64,000 nt of DNA from JAJNBD01 sp964471475 (GCA_964471475.1 CAYYFQ010000007.1:19855-83854); one strand, 5' to 3'. Positions 34,808 to 43,284 are shown, counted from the first letter of the stretch. The notes: a model not told the origin generated them from the letters alone. Made by a program: numbers and translations.

Positions 34808-35203
34808 TTAGCTACAAACGACAAAATCCGGATTATATTGATAACCCAGAGGATAGCAGCAAGTTTTTTGGTTTGCCTTTTCACAGACAAAGGTTGAGCC
34901 TTTTCCAGCGTCTCCTAACTGTGGAATTCCATTAATAATTGGGCCACACGGCTGTGCCCAGGCAATAGAAATTTTTTCATGACCTTCGCGTTGATCCCAT
35001 GTTCTTAGGCAGTTAGCACCAATAGAGCAGCCCATGGCTCTAGCAAAGGTTGGTATCAGTTTCTGGAGTAAATTGTTTTCTGATGGGGCAATTGATACGC
35101 CCTCACACGACGCGATGGTGGGTTTTTCAGTCGGTGCTGTTGTGGCGCAGCCAGATAAAACGGTGGCTAAAGTTATCGTAAAAATAAGCTTTCGACTCTT
35201 CAT
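34808..35203 (-). CDS. Cys-rich lipoprotein of unknown function
   Basis: The ATG at 35203 replaces a weak in-frame TTG upstream. The 131-residue protein has a lipobox LSGC near residue 19 and eight cysteines after it, several in pairs (TCCYPLGYQYNPDFVVCS at the C-terminus). The mature part is probably a small disulfide-stabilised outer-membrane or periplasmic domain. No family recognised. It is a single gene between kfrA and the toxin-antitoxin pair. Confidence 0.68.
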   Translation of the reverse strand: MKSRKLIFTITLATVLSGCATTAPTEKPTIASCEGVSIAPSENNLLQKLIPTFARAMGCSIGANCLRTWDQREGHEKISIAWAQPCGPIINGIPQLGDAGKGSTFVCEKANQKTCCYPLGYQYNPDFVVCS

Positions 35204-35271
35204 AAAATTTGTCTTCAATCACTATGTAAGTTTAATACTACTCTGTTTTTTTAAAGTATCAAAATTGGCGC

Positions 35272-36276
35272 CTAAATTTCATTCATCTCTGCTTCAAGCT
35301 TCTTTAGCGTTTCGATAATGTCGTCAAATTTCGGCGGTGTTTTGTAAAACATCCCGGAATCTATCATGGCATGGTAGTCTTTTTCTAAGCCAGTCAAGTT
35401 TGATGCATCGGGAATCAAGCGAAATTGTTTGTTTAAGCAGTCTTCATAGTTGGCATAGCTGGCATTGAAAAAGGCTTTTTTAAAAGTGATGACGTCTTTC
35501 AGTAGATTAATATCGTTTAGGGCAACTTGACCAATGGAGTGATGTATCAATTTATACAAATCGTACCAATGGCGAGAGAGTCTTTCTGGGGAGCTTGTTA
35601 ATCTTCCCCGATGACACTCAACGTGAATTAAGGTCGCTTTTTCCCAAAACGTTCTGGCGGGTGAAAGAGTGTCGATGTGAGGGTGGGGTAGGTCTATATT
35701 TAAGCTGTGTTGCTGAAGTATTGTGGAAAGATAAGGCGATATATTTTGCTTTGCGAAGGGTTCTATGCTGTTTCTCATGCCAAACTCAATAAGGACATGA
35801 TCCCGTAAATAAACGTGTGATTTTGTCACTAGGCTTTTATAGTAAAACTCAATCTGTTCACCATTCTTATTCAATTTAACTTCAAAAGAGCGGGGCGATA
35901 ATTTTTCTTGAACTTGCTGCGTAAGATAGGGGAGGGCTTTATCTGCTATATAGGACTGAAGTTCAATTTTCAGTTGATCACTGAATTTTTTTATTTGAGA
36001 TTTGCTTGTTTTTTCAAGATCAATTTCATCATGAAAATTTCGATAATCAATCGTGACGTCCAGGTCTTCCGAAAAACGCTCAATGACTTGAAAAGCTTTT
36101 GAAAGAGATGTGCCACCTTTAAACACCATATGTTCAGGAAGCTGAAACAATAAATCGAGGATCCAGCAGACCCAAAAGTCTTTTTCAACGATGGTGGCTG
36201 GCATTCCTAGTGCTTCTGCTGTAGCAACGATCAACTCTTTTTGTTCGCTAGGCTTAAGTTCCAAAAAATGACTCAT
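35272..36276 (-). CDS. abiEii: AbiEii nucleotidyltransferase toxin
   Basis: This 334-residue protein of the AbiEii/AbiGii family carries the nucleotidyltransferase motif VFKGGTSLSKAF and, 8 residues later, RFSEDLDVT, which supply the metal-binding acids. AbiEii toxins transfer nucleotides to RNA 3' ends (tRNA in studied members) and stop growth. The start overlaps the AbiEi stop by 4 bases (ATGA), the usual order antitoxin-toxin. In this context the pair probably serves plasmid addiction and phage defence. Confidence 0.92.
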   Translation of the reverse strand: MSHFLELKPSEQKELIVATAEALGMPATIVEKDFWVCWILDLLFQLPEHMVFKGGTSLSKAFQVIERFSEDLDVTIDYRNFHDEIDLEKTSKSQIKKFSDQLKIELQSYIADKALPYLTQQVQEKLSPRSFEVKLNKNGEQIEFYYKSLVTKSHVYLRDHVLIEFGMRNSIEPFAKQNISPYLSTILQQHSLNIDLPHPHIDTLSPARTFWEKATLIHVECHRGRLTSSPERLSRHWYDLYKLIHHSIGQVALNDINLLKDVITFKKAFFNASYANYEDCLNKQFRLIPDASNLTGLEKDYHAMIDSGMFYKTPPKFDDIIETLKKLEAEMNEI

Positions 36277-36887
36277 AAACCGTTATCCTCCTGTTGCTTC
36301 CAAAAACGGTAAAAATGATTGACCATCCATCCTGGCATATGTTGTGTTGCGGTCTTTAGTTTATTAAAAGCCTTTTCTCCTAACTGATGATGTAGTTTTT
36401 TGAGTGTTTCTTTAGAAACATGCTCTTTTCCCACATAACTCAAGGCAGAAATGACAAGGCCAGGAAGCGTACCCGCCAATGCTAATTTCGAGAGTGAAAT
36501 ATGCTTTAGTTCAACGGCTTGATGATTGATATGCATGGTACGTGAATAGCCGCTAGTGTAATAGATGGGTTTCATCGGTACTTGGGTCGTTAGTTGCAGC
36601 TGCCTTGCAGCTTCAGCCCCATGAATTGCAATGGTTTCACCTGTGATGGACGCAATAGATTCGATCAATTCTTCTGTCGGTGGTAAAACGCTACCCATGA
36701 GTTTGCTTTTTTTGGGCTTAACAAAGATCCCTCGGCAAACACGTTTTAATTCTCCAGCTTTCACCTGGCGGCTCAATATTTGCCGGATATTGGCGGTGGT
36801 TGAGAGCGCATAGAATTGGTGCGCAGAGAAGGGTTTTCCTGTGGGAATGGCGTTTAAGCTTGATTTGATCGCAGTGATGGCATTCAT
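36273..36887 (-). CDS. abiEi: AbiEi-type antitoxin
   Basis: The start at 36887 is an ATG with GAGA upstream, preferred to the in-frame TTG at 36911. The 204-residue protein has the N-terminal winged-helix (ATTANIRQILSRQVKAGELKRVCRGIF) and the C-terminal antitoxin domain (PTEELIESIASITGETIAIHG). AbiEi represses the operon by binding inverted repeats in the promoter and blocks the toxin without direct complex formation (type IV system). Confidence 0.9.
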   Translation of the reverse strand: MNAITAIKSSLNAIPTGKPFSAHQFYALSTTANIRQILSRQVKAGELKRVCRGIFVKPKKSKLMGSVLPPTEELIESIASITGETIAIHGAEAARQLQLTTQVPMKPIYYTSGYSRTMHINHQAVELKHISLSKLALAGTLPGLVISALSYVGKEHVSKETLKKLHHQLGEKAFNKLKTATQHMPGWMVNHFYRFWKQQEDNGL

Positions 36888-36911
36888 GAATTTGATCTCA
36901 TTTGTAACCAA

Positions 36912-37294
36912 TTTTAACTAATTTTGTGACAAATAGCAAGTAGCATAGACTGGTTTTTAAGTGAATTTTTCAATATCTTTATGGCCTTTTGAGATAGCCC
37001 CACAACAAACTAAGCTGCAGGGCACTTCTATCAGATAAACACGAGTGTTTTAAGCCAAAAACAAGTGTGGCATGAGCAGTTGAAGCCAACGCCATTTTTG
37101 TTTTTTCTGATTTGCTCTATGTGTTCTTATTGCTATCAGTGTTTCAGGAGAGCAGGGCGATGCCATGGGAGATTGTGAGAAACGATATTTTTGTACTACA
37201 CTGTGCTGAGTCATATTTAATCACCTCGTTTGATTGATGTTGATAAGTGGTTTGTATTTGTTAGCGCAAAAACAAACCACGCTGTTACTGCAAC
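36912..37294. other. Gene-free interval upstream of the AbiEi/AbiEii pair
   Basis: No gene is supported. The first 40 bases hold the TTG-type frame start and AT-rich sequence that may be the abiEi promoter. Near 37010-37090 there are two short related stretches (AACACGAGTGTTTTAAGCC and CAAGTGTGGCATGAGC), possibly decayed sequence. Nothing else stands out. Confidence 0.5.
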
Positions 37295-38080
37295 TTATTT
37301 ACTGCTATCTAGTACATCTAAAACACCTCTCGCGGCTAACCGACTATTTTCATTGAGCATTCTTATCCATGCGTTTTTTGTGGGGCTCCATTTAAAGCCT
37401 CTTTTTTTGAGCATTATTCTTACGTCGATTGTTGGTTTGTTCTCAAAAATAAGCATGATTCTATTTTCTTCAAGATTTTCTTGTATGATGAAGCCATTGC
37501 CGAATATATCTGGCTTTGGGTTGGCGGTTTTTTTATTTTCTAACGCGTTTATTCTTGCTTTTGTAGATTTGATGCATGCGTTGCTGTTAGGGATGTGGTA
37601 GGTAAAAGGGGGTTCATCTGCTGTTTTAAATTTTCTTTCTTGCAACATTAAAGCCATCATGTCTTTTGGAAGCTCCATAACCATAACAGCGTCTAATCCA
37701 CTTTTTCGAAAAACTTGGTTAACGTGTTTCATCAGCGCGTGACGCTCTTCTAGCTGTGAAAGTTTTTCATAAAGTTTTTTTATAGCGTCAGGATCATCTG
37801 AAGAAATTGCGGTGCTAGTCGTATTAGCCTTTTGTTCATAGTATTCAGCCTTCTCAAATAAATCTTTTGCTTTATGCATGCGCGCCTCTGATTTTTTTAA
37901 AGCATTCCTTTGGCGGCGTTCGCTATGATGACCCACAAGAATGGGTTGACCAAATGGAAAAGAATGCTCCATTTCTTGTTGATCATATTCTGCAAGCTCA
38001 ATGGCTTTTTTTTGATTTTGTTCAGCCAAGTTGGCATAACGTTGTTTTCTTAAAAGTTGTTTTGTTTCGTATTCGTTCAT
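37295..38080 (-). CDS. DUF3560-type plasmid protein
   Basis: This 261-residue protein has the DUF3560 core near residues 45-60 (FPFGQPILVGHHSERR), followed by a coiled-coil helix (RRQRNALKKSEARMHKAKDLF). The C-terminal part ends in a FKWSPTKNAWIR segment also seen in DUF3560-bearing plasmid proteins. Such proteins are common on plasmids and integrative elements, often with DNA methylases and ardC-like genes, and may aid establishment in new hosts. Biochemical role unknown. Confidence 0.82.
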   Translation of the reverse strand: MNEYETKQLLRKQRYANLAEQNQKKAIELAEYDQQEMEHSFPFGQPILVGHHSERRQRNALKKSEARMHKAKDLFEKAEYYEQKANTTSTAISSDDPDAIKKLYEKLSQLEERHALMKHVNQVFRKSGLDAVMVMELPKDMMALMLQERKFKTADEPPFTYHIPNSNACIKSTKARINALENKKTANPKPDIFGNGFIIQENLEENRIMLIFENKPTIDVRIMLKKRGFKWSPTKNAWIRMLNENSRLAARGVLDVLDSSK

Positions 38081-38144
38081 GATAATGTTCCTTTGTGTTT
38101 AAAATGCTTGCCACCTATCTCATGACAGGCGGCAAAATGATTGT

Positions 38145-38531
38145 TTATAGTGAGTGGCTTTGTCGAAGACAGTTGCGGAGCCATATATTAAGAAAAATAT
38201 TTAAATCTTTTTTAATTTTTGGTATCACATGATTTTCGTCTGGGTAAACGACTTGATATCCGAAAGCATCTTGGTAAGTTAATGCTTCAGCAGCTTCAAG
38301 GGAGGGATAGATTTTGATTTCCATATCGGGATCCGCAATCATGTCGCCATTTGCACTATAGTAATGCGATAGGGCAATTACCATGTGATCGCTATTTTTT
38401 TGTAAAACGTCTAAATTCAGATCCATGTATCCTTCGCTTTTGCTTTTCAGTGCGTCTCCTTTGTTTAGGGCGAGAAGGGAGGGGGAAAGTCTCAAAAGTT
38501 TTTTGTAGATAGTTTGGTAAATAGTGCGCAT
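38145..38531 (-). CDS. Plasmid protein of DUF6908/DUF1249-like type
   Basis: The start at 38531 is 9 bases after AGGAG, better than the Met 6 bases upstream. The 128-residue protein has the pattern YMDLNLDVLQ, ALSHYYSANGDMIADPDMEIKIYPS and a C-terminal LNIFLNIWLRNC, which I associate with a small family found on conjugative plasmids. Family name uncertain and function unknown. It lies 64 bases before the DUF3560 gene and may be its operon leader. It is divergent from the small regulator gene at 38685. Confidence 0.7.
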   Translation of the reverse strand: MRTIYQTIYKKLLRLSPSLLALNKGDALKSKSEGYMDLNLDVLQKNSDHMVIALSHYYSANGDMIADPDMEIKIYPSLEAAEALTYQDAFGYQVVYPDENHVIPKIKKDLNIFLNIWLRNCLRQSHSL

Positions 38532-38561
38532 AACCATAAGCTCCTAAAATGTTAATATTGA

Positions 38562-38589
38562 ATAATAACTGCTAATTAACAGTTATTAT
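38562..38589. promoter_or_regulatory. Operator-like inverted repeat between divergent genes
   Basis: ATAATAACTG (38562-38571) and CAGTTATTAT (38580-38589) form exact 10-base arms around 8 bases. A related element with AACTGTTAATTT and flanking GTCAA/TTGAC lies at about 38607-38625. The DUF6471-type protein encoded at 38685 is the nearest possible binder. Confidence 0.55.
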
Positions 38590-38684
38590 ATCATAATAAC
38601 AGCACCTGTCAACTGTTAATTTGACATTAAACCTGCTTTTTTGCTATTTTAATTAAATATCAACAGTTTTTTTGGAATTATTAA

Positions 38685-38951
38685 ATGCTAGGCACTAAAG
38701 AAGAAGTCAAAAAACGTTGGGAAAAAATCCCAAGTAAAATTTTAAAAGCTGAGCTTTCTAAGCGCGGGTTAAAATACGCAGACTTAATTAAAAAACTCAA
38801 TCAAATTAATGTTGAAATTACCGTTAACGATTTGAGCGGACGAATTGCAAGAGGAACGTTTAGCGCAATTTTTTTTCTGCAATGCTTAAGAGCGATAGGG
38901 GTTGAAGAGATTCGATTAGAAGAGAGTTATTTTTGTGATTTTGAGGGTTAA
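38685..38951 (+). CDS. Small DUF6471-type HTH-like protein
   Basis: This 88-residue protein, KAELSKRGLKYADLIKKLNQIN followed by ITVNDLSGRIARGTFSAIFFLQCLRAIGV, shows the repressor-like fold of the DUF6471 family, small XRE-like proteins common on plasmids. It lies downstream of an inverted-repeat operator shared with the divergent gene. A regulatory role is likely but untested. Confidence 0.8.
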   Translation: MLGTKEEVKKRWEKIPSKILKAELSKRGLKYADLIKKLNQINVEITVNDLSGRIARGTFSAIFFLQCLRAIGVEEIRLEESYFCDFEG

Positions 38952-38975
38952 GAATATTTGCCTAACAAAACTACT

Positions 38976-39380
38976 TTATTGGTCTACGATAGCATTTATT
39001 TTATCAAGGTTATGCTCCACTGTTGCAGAATAAGAAAGATTAAGATTTTTTGTGTGAGAGTGATAGTCTCCAATGCCTGTCCAAGCTGATTGGCCATCAG
39101 CTAAACTTTTGCTGAGTATCCATGCTCCGACATGGACATTTTTGCAGGAGTCATACTGCAAATCATGAGCGGTGTAGCCGTAAGCGCTGATTTTAGACAG
39201 CCAAGAAGAATTGATTTGCATGACGCCATAGTCGACCGTGCCATTTTTATTGACATTGGCCATGCCGTTTCGCCCACCCTCATTTTTCATGACGGCCAAG
39301 ATGAGCTTGGCGGGCACTTGGTAAGTGATAGCAGCATGATTAATACAATCTATCGGAACATCATTGATAATAAGTGGCAT
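38976..39380 (-). CDS. Lytic transglycosylase for conjugation (gene X/VirB1 type)
   Basis: This 134-residue SLT-type protein has the catalytic Glu in MKNEGG near residue 33 and the downstream DYGVMQINSSWL motif near residue 50. Such enzymes open peptidoglycan locally for the transfer apparatus. The F counterpart (orf169, gene X) lies next to oriT, and here a long nested inverted repeat lies only 300 bases away. The protein has no signal peptide visible, so export may occur through an N-terminal segment or by other means. Confidence 0.9.
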   Translation of the reverse strand: MPLIINDVPIDCINHAAITYQVPAKLILAVMKNEGGRNGMANVNKNGTVDYGVMQINSSWLSKISAYGYTAHDLQYDSCKNVHVGAWILSKSLADGQSAWTGIGDYHSHTKNLNLSYSATVEHNLDKINAIVDQ

Positions 39381-39404
39381 TACTAAGCCTTATCGGCAGG
39401 GTGC

Positions 39405-39626
39405 TTATGTAGTTTGCTTACGCTTTTTAGTTTTTCCGCTGTGTGCGGCCCAGTCGCGATCTTTCTTTAAAACAAATTCAGCAGCTTGACTAAAAAACTC
39501 TTCTGTGGAAACTTTTGCCCAATCGCAATATTTTTCGATTTCGCCTTTTAAATCTGCGCTAAGATTGAAGTTTATTTTGATTTTTTCAATGGGTTTTTTC
39601 GATTGTATTAACGCCATATTTTTCAC
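39405..39626 (-). CDS. Small RHH-like DNA-binding protein next to the candidate oriT
   Basis: This 73-residue protein has a KIKINFNLSADLKGEIEKYCDW opening compatible with a ribbon-helix-helix, then VSTEEFFSQAAEFVLKKDRDW and a basic tail (GKTKKRKQTT). RHH proteins such as TraY act as relaxosome accessories at oriT. It lies 24 bases upstream of the transglycosylase gene in the same direction and 58 bases from the nested inverted repeat. Fold assignment is by eye, so family membership needs profile search. Confidence 0.7.
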   Translation of the reverse strand: MKNMALIQSKKPIEKIKINFNLSADLKGEIEKYCDWAKVSTEEFFSQAAEFVLKKDRDWAAHSGKTKKRKQTT

Positions 39627-39684
39627 CTTATCTTTGTTTGTTGATGTAGTATTTTTTTAGTCAGATTTCTTCTGGTTCTTCGCG

Positions 39685-39814
39685 GGTTTGTGTCCGTAAG
39701 TTATTCTCAACTAGGCGATCAATAAGTCAAGGGCTTCGCTTCGCTCGCAAGTCGCTTCGCGACCCTTGACTTATCGCTCTATGCCTAGTTTTTCATAACT
39801 TACGGACACAAACC
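39685..39814. other. oriT: 130-bp nested inverted repeat, candidate oriT
   Basis: Three pairs of exact arms nest in one another: 39685-39704 with 39795-39814 (20 bp, begins GGTTTGTGTCCG), 39710-39716 with 39783-39789 (ACTAGGC) and 39722-39733 with 39763-39774 (ATAAGTCAAGGG). The centre holds a GTCGC-TTC-GCGAC hairpin and TTCGC repeats. It lies beside a transglycosylase and an RHH-like gene, as oriT does in F-type plasmids, and is followed by leading-region-type genes. The nick site cannot be told. Confidence 0.5.
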
Positions 39815-39944
39815 GTAGTCCTAAACATGGGGGAGGGTAGGCTCATTGAACGCCTATGCTCACCTTCATTTTAACAGGAACACCACCACGCCACGACGAG
39901 GTTTTGTGATGGTGTTTTTCCTAACAGAGCTAGGAGAGAAAACT

Positions 39945-41060
39945 ATGACACAATTAATGCAAGAAGTAAAGACATTTGGTTCAAAAAACCGTGATTTTTA
40001 TAGTAATAATTTTGACATTATTAAGCAAATCAAGGCGGGTGATTTTAGTTCCGCAAAAAGGTTCACTGGGTTTGGGGGGATGCGTCAATCTTTATTAACT
40101 ATTGAAGGGCAAAGATATCTAAGAAATTTTCTAACTGAAGATGAAATTAATGGATTAGTTTTAAGTGCATCAAGTGCATATTTCACACCAAAGTTTCTTA
40201 TTGACTTTGTTTATGGATTGGCTCAAAAGTGTGGGTTTACTTCAGGGAAAATTCTTGAGCCATCATGTGGCAACGGCGCATTTTTTGAACATATGCCAGA
40301 GAGAATGCGAAAAAATAGTAATATAACAGGAGTCGAACTAGAGCCGATAAGTGCAAAAATAGTTAAAAACTTATACCCAGATGTTAAGGTTATCAATCAA
40401 GGATTTCAGAAATTTAATGAATCAGGTTTTGATCTTATTGTAGGAAATCCACCCTATGCCTCAATGACGGTTCAAGATGAAAATTACCCTGACTTGAATC
40501 ATCAAGCAATCCATCATTATTTTGTTGCGAAAAGCGTAAGACTGTTAAAAGAAGGTGGGTTATTAATTATGGTTTTACCGCTCTACGTATTAGACAATGT
40601 GGTGAAGCACGCAAGAAAAGAAATCGCCACGGAGGCTAACCTAATGGGCGCCTATCGTTTGCCAGATACACTTTTTCAAAAGGCTAAAATTACTGTGGAT
40701 GTAGTTATTTTGCAAAAAGGGCGGGGCGGCGAAAAATCGTGGATTGAAACACAAAATATTAGCCTTGATAATGGGCAGCGTCTTCCTATGTCAAGCTATT
40801 TTGTTAAACACCCTGAGCATGTCTTAGGTAAGCTAGAAAGTTATGAAATTTGGTTAGCTAGTGAAAAGCGGATGCGCAGGGGTTTAAAGTGTGTTGGTTC
40901 AGTAGATGAAGTTAAGCGTAGATTGGTTAGTTTACTCGACTCTTTTACTGAGCCATCTATAAATGAATGTGTTGCTGCGGATGCTTTTAATAGAATCAGT
41001 ATGAGCCTTCTTAGTTTACAACGAGAGATTCTTCAACTAAAAGCCCAATTGATAGGGTAG
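39945..41060 (+). CDS. N6-adenine DNA methyltransferase (solitary)
   Basis: The start at 39945 is preceded by AGGAGA; an in-frame TTG further upstream is not supported. The 371-residue enzyme has SAM motif EPSCGNGAFF (105-114) and catalytic NPPY (168-171), and an N-terminal part (KRFTGFGGMRQSL) like the N-terminal modules of large plasmid methylase-helicase fusions. No partner endonuclease is adjacent. Solitary methylases on conjugative elements can protect DNA from host restriction. A clear terminator follows the gene. Confidence 0.88.
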   Translation: MTQLMQEVKTFGSKNRDFYSNNFDIIKQIKAGDFSSAKRFTGFGGMRQSLLTIEGQRYLRNFLTEDEINGLVLSASSAYFTPKFLIDFVYGLAQKCGFTSGKILEPSCGNGAFFEHMPERMRKNSNITGVELEPISAKIVKNLYPDVKVINQGFQKFNESGFDLIVGNPPYASMTVQDENYPDLNHQAIHHYFVAKSVRLLKEGGLLIMVLPLYVLDNVVKHARKEIATEANLMGAYRLPDTLFQKAKITVDVVILQKGRGGEKSWIETQNISLDNGQRLPMSSYFVKHPEHVLGKLESYEIWLASEKRMRRGLKCVGSVDEVKRRLVSLLDSFTEPSINECVAADAFNRISMSLLSLQREILQLKAQLIG

Positions 41061-41068
41061 AAGTAGAG

Positions 41069-41113
41069 AGCCTTAGTAAGCATAAGTGCTGCTTGCTAAG
41101 GCTTTATTTTTTT
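41069..41113 (+). terminator. Rho-independent terminator after the DNA methylase
   Basis: AGCCTTAG-AAGC pairs with GCTT-CTAAGGCT (one internal mismatch, 9-base loop) at 41069-41103 and is followed by TTATTTTTTT. Confidence 0.85.
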
Positions 41114-41450
41114 CTTATTACCCAAGGAAAAAAATCTTAAAGAATCTTGACAAAAAAAAGCGTTACCCAAAAAAGAGTAAAGAGAATGAGCGTATGATTT
41201 GATGGGGTTATAGAAGATGTTAAGTATCGAATCAACCACACCTATCGCAATAGGATTGCAACTATATAATTTATTGATTAAATGTGAAAATTTTTTATTT
41301 AAGCGTTTTTTCAAAACCTTAATTAAATTACTATAGTATTCTTTTTTGGCTGATTTTCAATCTTCCCGAGAACTCAAATTAATTCTATTGTACTTCGTTT
41401 GTACTACTAAAGCACTTAATTTATAAAAAAAAATAGATAATTGTTTATTT

Positions 41451-41470
41451 TATAATACTATAGTATTATA
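41451..41470. promoter_or_regulatory. 20-bp operator palindrome before the RHH gene
   Basis: Perfect 10-base arms lie 53 bases before the ATG at 41523. A 10-bp copy of the core lies 127 bases upstream. RHH repressors bind such short palindromes, so autoregulation by the following gene is likely. Confidence 0.65.
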
Positions 41471-41522
41471 TATGGTAAGTTTGAATGAATCAGTTGATTT
41501 ATTGCCACAGAAGGGGGTATCT

Positions 41523-41882
41523 ATGAAAAGCATTACACTTAGGATTGACGAGTCTTTGCTGGAGACAATTACGCGAAATGCTGAAGTTCAAAAAATTAAG
41601 CTGTCAAGATATATTAGAATGTTGATTGAAAAGGGCTTAGTTATTGATTCGCAAATACAGTCAGGGTTTGATAAAAATACTGCTGGTTTTTCTAATAATT
41701 CTAAAGGAATTTTTGAAATAAGAATGGCTCAAATTCAAGCAGAAGAGTTATTAATTTGCCGTGAAATTTTGAAAAATATTTTACAATCTGAGTCTGATTT
41801 CAATAGAAAATCTGCTGAAGCAAGTGAAAAAGCAAAGGCATTTGTTGCAAAGGCATTAAGTGCCGATAGTGATATATCTTAG
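41523..41882 (+). CDS. Ribbon-helix-helix protein (MobC/CopG-like)
   Basis: The ATG at 41523 follows a GGGGG ribosome site; an earlier in-frame ATG at 41472 lies just after the operator. The 119-residue protein begins with an RHH motif (SITLRIDESLLETITRNAEVQKIKLSRYIRMLIEKG) and continues with a helical tail of about 80 residues. The size and layout fit relaxosome accessory proteins of the MobC type as well as plain repressors. It lies 73 bases before the HEPN-like gene and may be in one operon with it. Confidence 0.8.
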   Translation: MKSITLRIDESLLETITRNAEVQKIKLSRYIRMLIEKGLVIDSQIQSGFDKNTAGFSNNSKGIFEIRMAQIQAEELLICREILKNILQSESDFNRKSAEASEKAKAFVAKALSADSDIS

Positions 41883-41954
41883 CTATTTTTCATCAAATTT
41901 TAACCGTATAATTTTAATTATTTTAAATTAAAAGTAAAGAGTACATTCAGCGTC

Positions 41955-43061
41955 ATGATAGCGAAAGAATTTGAAGAAATTTCACATACTGGAGGAAAGG
42001 TTACATTTAGTGATGGCCATACAAAATATGAGCATTGTAATCCACATAATATTATTATGTATGAAATTGCTATTTCATTGAATGGAATATTTTTGGGGAG
42101 AGCATCGTTAAATAATAATGCTCCTTGCAAATTACCATTGCCATATTTTGTTGTAATGATGGCAAGTGACAAAGAGGGTTTTTTCGGATATCTCTGTAAT
42201 GAATGTAAAAAATATTTTAGAGGAAAAATGCTTGGCGAGAGTATTTTTTGCCCTTATTGTTTACATATAGCAAATGAAATTGATTTTTTAACATCCAATC
42301 AATTAGCATATATTGGTCTTTATGTAAGTAAGTTATTTGAGCATCATGCTACAGGAGAAAAAATAGTGCTTGATTTAGATGAAATTGTTTCTAATTTGGA
42401 TCAAAATATAATAAAACTGAATGCTTATGAAGAAAGGCAACAGCAGGTGATTATTTGTGAAAAGTGCAAGGCAAAGTTCGATGTTATTGGAGTTTATGTC
42501 AGCTGCCCAAGATGTGCATTTAGAAATAATTCATCAAATTTTTTTAAAAATATGAAAGAAAAATTTAGTCAAATTGATCTTCTCGGTCAAGACCTTAACG
42601 GGATACTTAACAGGGTTGTTGAAGATTATGCGGGCGTTGGAAGCGACATAAAAAATGTTTTAGAGAGAATCGTTCCGTTAACAGGACTAAACAAGAAAAA
42701 AGCCAAAAAAATTGATTTTCAAAAAATAATCACAACAAGTAAATTTTTGTTTGAAGTTTACGGTCTAAAGCTATTTTCTGATACGGATGAGCATGAGGGG
42801 AATAAAGAATTTTTGTCATTAATGCTCCAAAAAAGGCATATTATTGCGCACAATAGTTCAGTTGTTGATCAAAAATATTTAGATGAAACAAAAGATAGTT
42901 CGGTAAGGCTTGGGCAAGTAATTAAAGTTGAAGCACAAGAACTAAAGAAATTTATTAATCTTCTTCAAAAAGAAACAAAGAGCTTTTTTGAGCAATTTGA
43001 AACCCTCTTTATGGATTGGTTGGTTAAAAATTACAAGCAAGCCTTGGAGCATTGGAAGTAG
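41955..43061 (+). CDS. Protein with two zinc ribbons and a HEPN-type C-terminal domain
   Basis: No named family is recognised for this 368-residue protein. Two zinc-ribbon knuckle pairs are visible: CNEC (81-84) with CPYC (99-102), and CEKC (168-171) with CPRC (184-187). The C-terminal half is all-helical and carries RHIIAH (294-299), which fits the R-x4-6-H catalytic motif of HEPN ribonucleases, placed late in the domain as usual. Such a layout would suit an RNA-targeting defence or stress protein. The N-terminal 70 residues are a beta-rich unknown part. It follows an RHH gene with its own operator. Confidence 0.72.
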   Translation: MIAKEFEEISHTGGKVTFSDGHTKYEHCNPHNIIMYEIAISLNGIFLGRASLNNNAPCKLPLPYFVVMMASDKEGFFGYLCNECKKYFRGKMLGESIFCPYCLHIANEIDFLTSNQLAYIGLYVSKLFEHHATGEKIVLDLDEIVSNLDQNIIKLNAYEERQQQVIICEKCKAKFDVIGVYVSCPRCAFRNNSSNFFKNMKEKFSQIDLLGQDLNGILNRVVEDYAGVGSDIKNVLERIVPLTGLNKKKAKKIDFQKIITTSKFLFEVYGLKLFSDTDEHEGNKEFLSLMLQKRHIIAHNSSVVDQKYLDETKDSSVRLGQVIKVEAQELKKFINLLQKETKSFFEQFETLFMDWLVKNYKQALEHWK

Positions 43062-43176
43062 CTGGTTGCTCTATATAGCTTGAATCCGCTGCTTGCGGGC
43101 TCTTACCATTTCCAATAGCATTTACTATTGGATTGTATTGTGTAGCATAATCCATTTTTAAGCGTATTATTGTAAT

Positions 43177-43196
43177 TGCGTCTGCGCGCAGACGCA
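43177..43196. repeat. 20-bp palindrome TGCGTCTGCG / CGCAGACGCA
   Basis: Perfect 10-base arms without spacer, in the intergenic region between two convergent genes. The purpose is unknown. It is GC-rich against an AT-rich background. Confidence 0.6.
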
Positions 43197-43259
43197 TATG
43201 CTAAAATTAGCCGTTACGGAATTTTTTATAGGAAATTAGGCGGACACAGTCTAGCCAAT

Positions 43260-43284
43260 TTGAAGTCGAAAATTTCGACTTCAA
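43260..43284. repeat. 25-bp palindrome TTGAAGTCGAAA / TTTCGACTTCAA
   Basis: Twelve-base exact arms flank a central A. Located 25 bases before a hairpin and 60 bases after the GC-rich palindrome, so three different palindromes cluster in 160 bp. It may be an integrase core site or a decayed mobile end. Confidence 0.6.

Larger units (their letters stand above)
41061..41522. other. Gene-poor region before the RHH gene with repeated palindrome
   Basis: After the terminator no gene is convincing. TACTATAGTA is seen twice, at 41329-41338 and 41456-41465. The second is the centre of a 20-bp perfect palindrome TATAATACTA/TAGTATTATA at 41451-41470. The remaining sequence is AT-rich. Confidence 0.6.

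Noticed and set aside
41096..41314. Minus-strand 72-codon frame after the methylase terminator
   Set aside because: Lys/Phe-rich product typical of AT-rich non-coding DNA and overlapping the terminator.
43231..43260. GGAAATTAGGCGGACACAG stretch resembling an IS3-family end
   Set aside because: Only a short match to remembered IS ends, no transposase remnant nearby and no partner end found.
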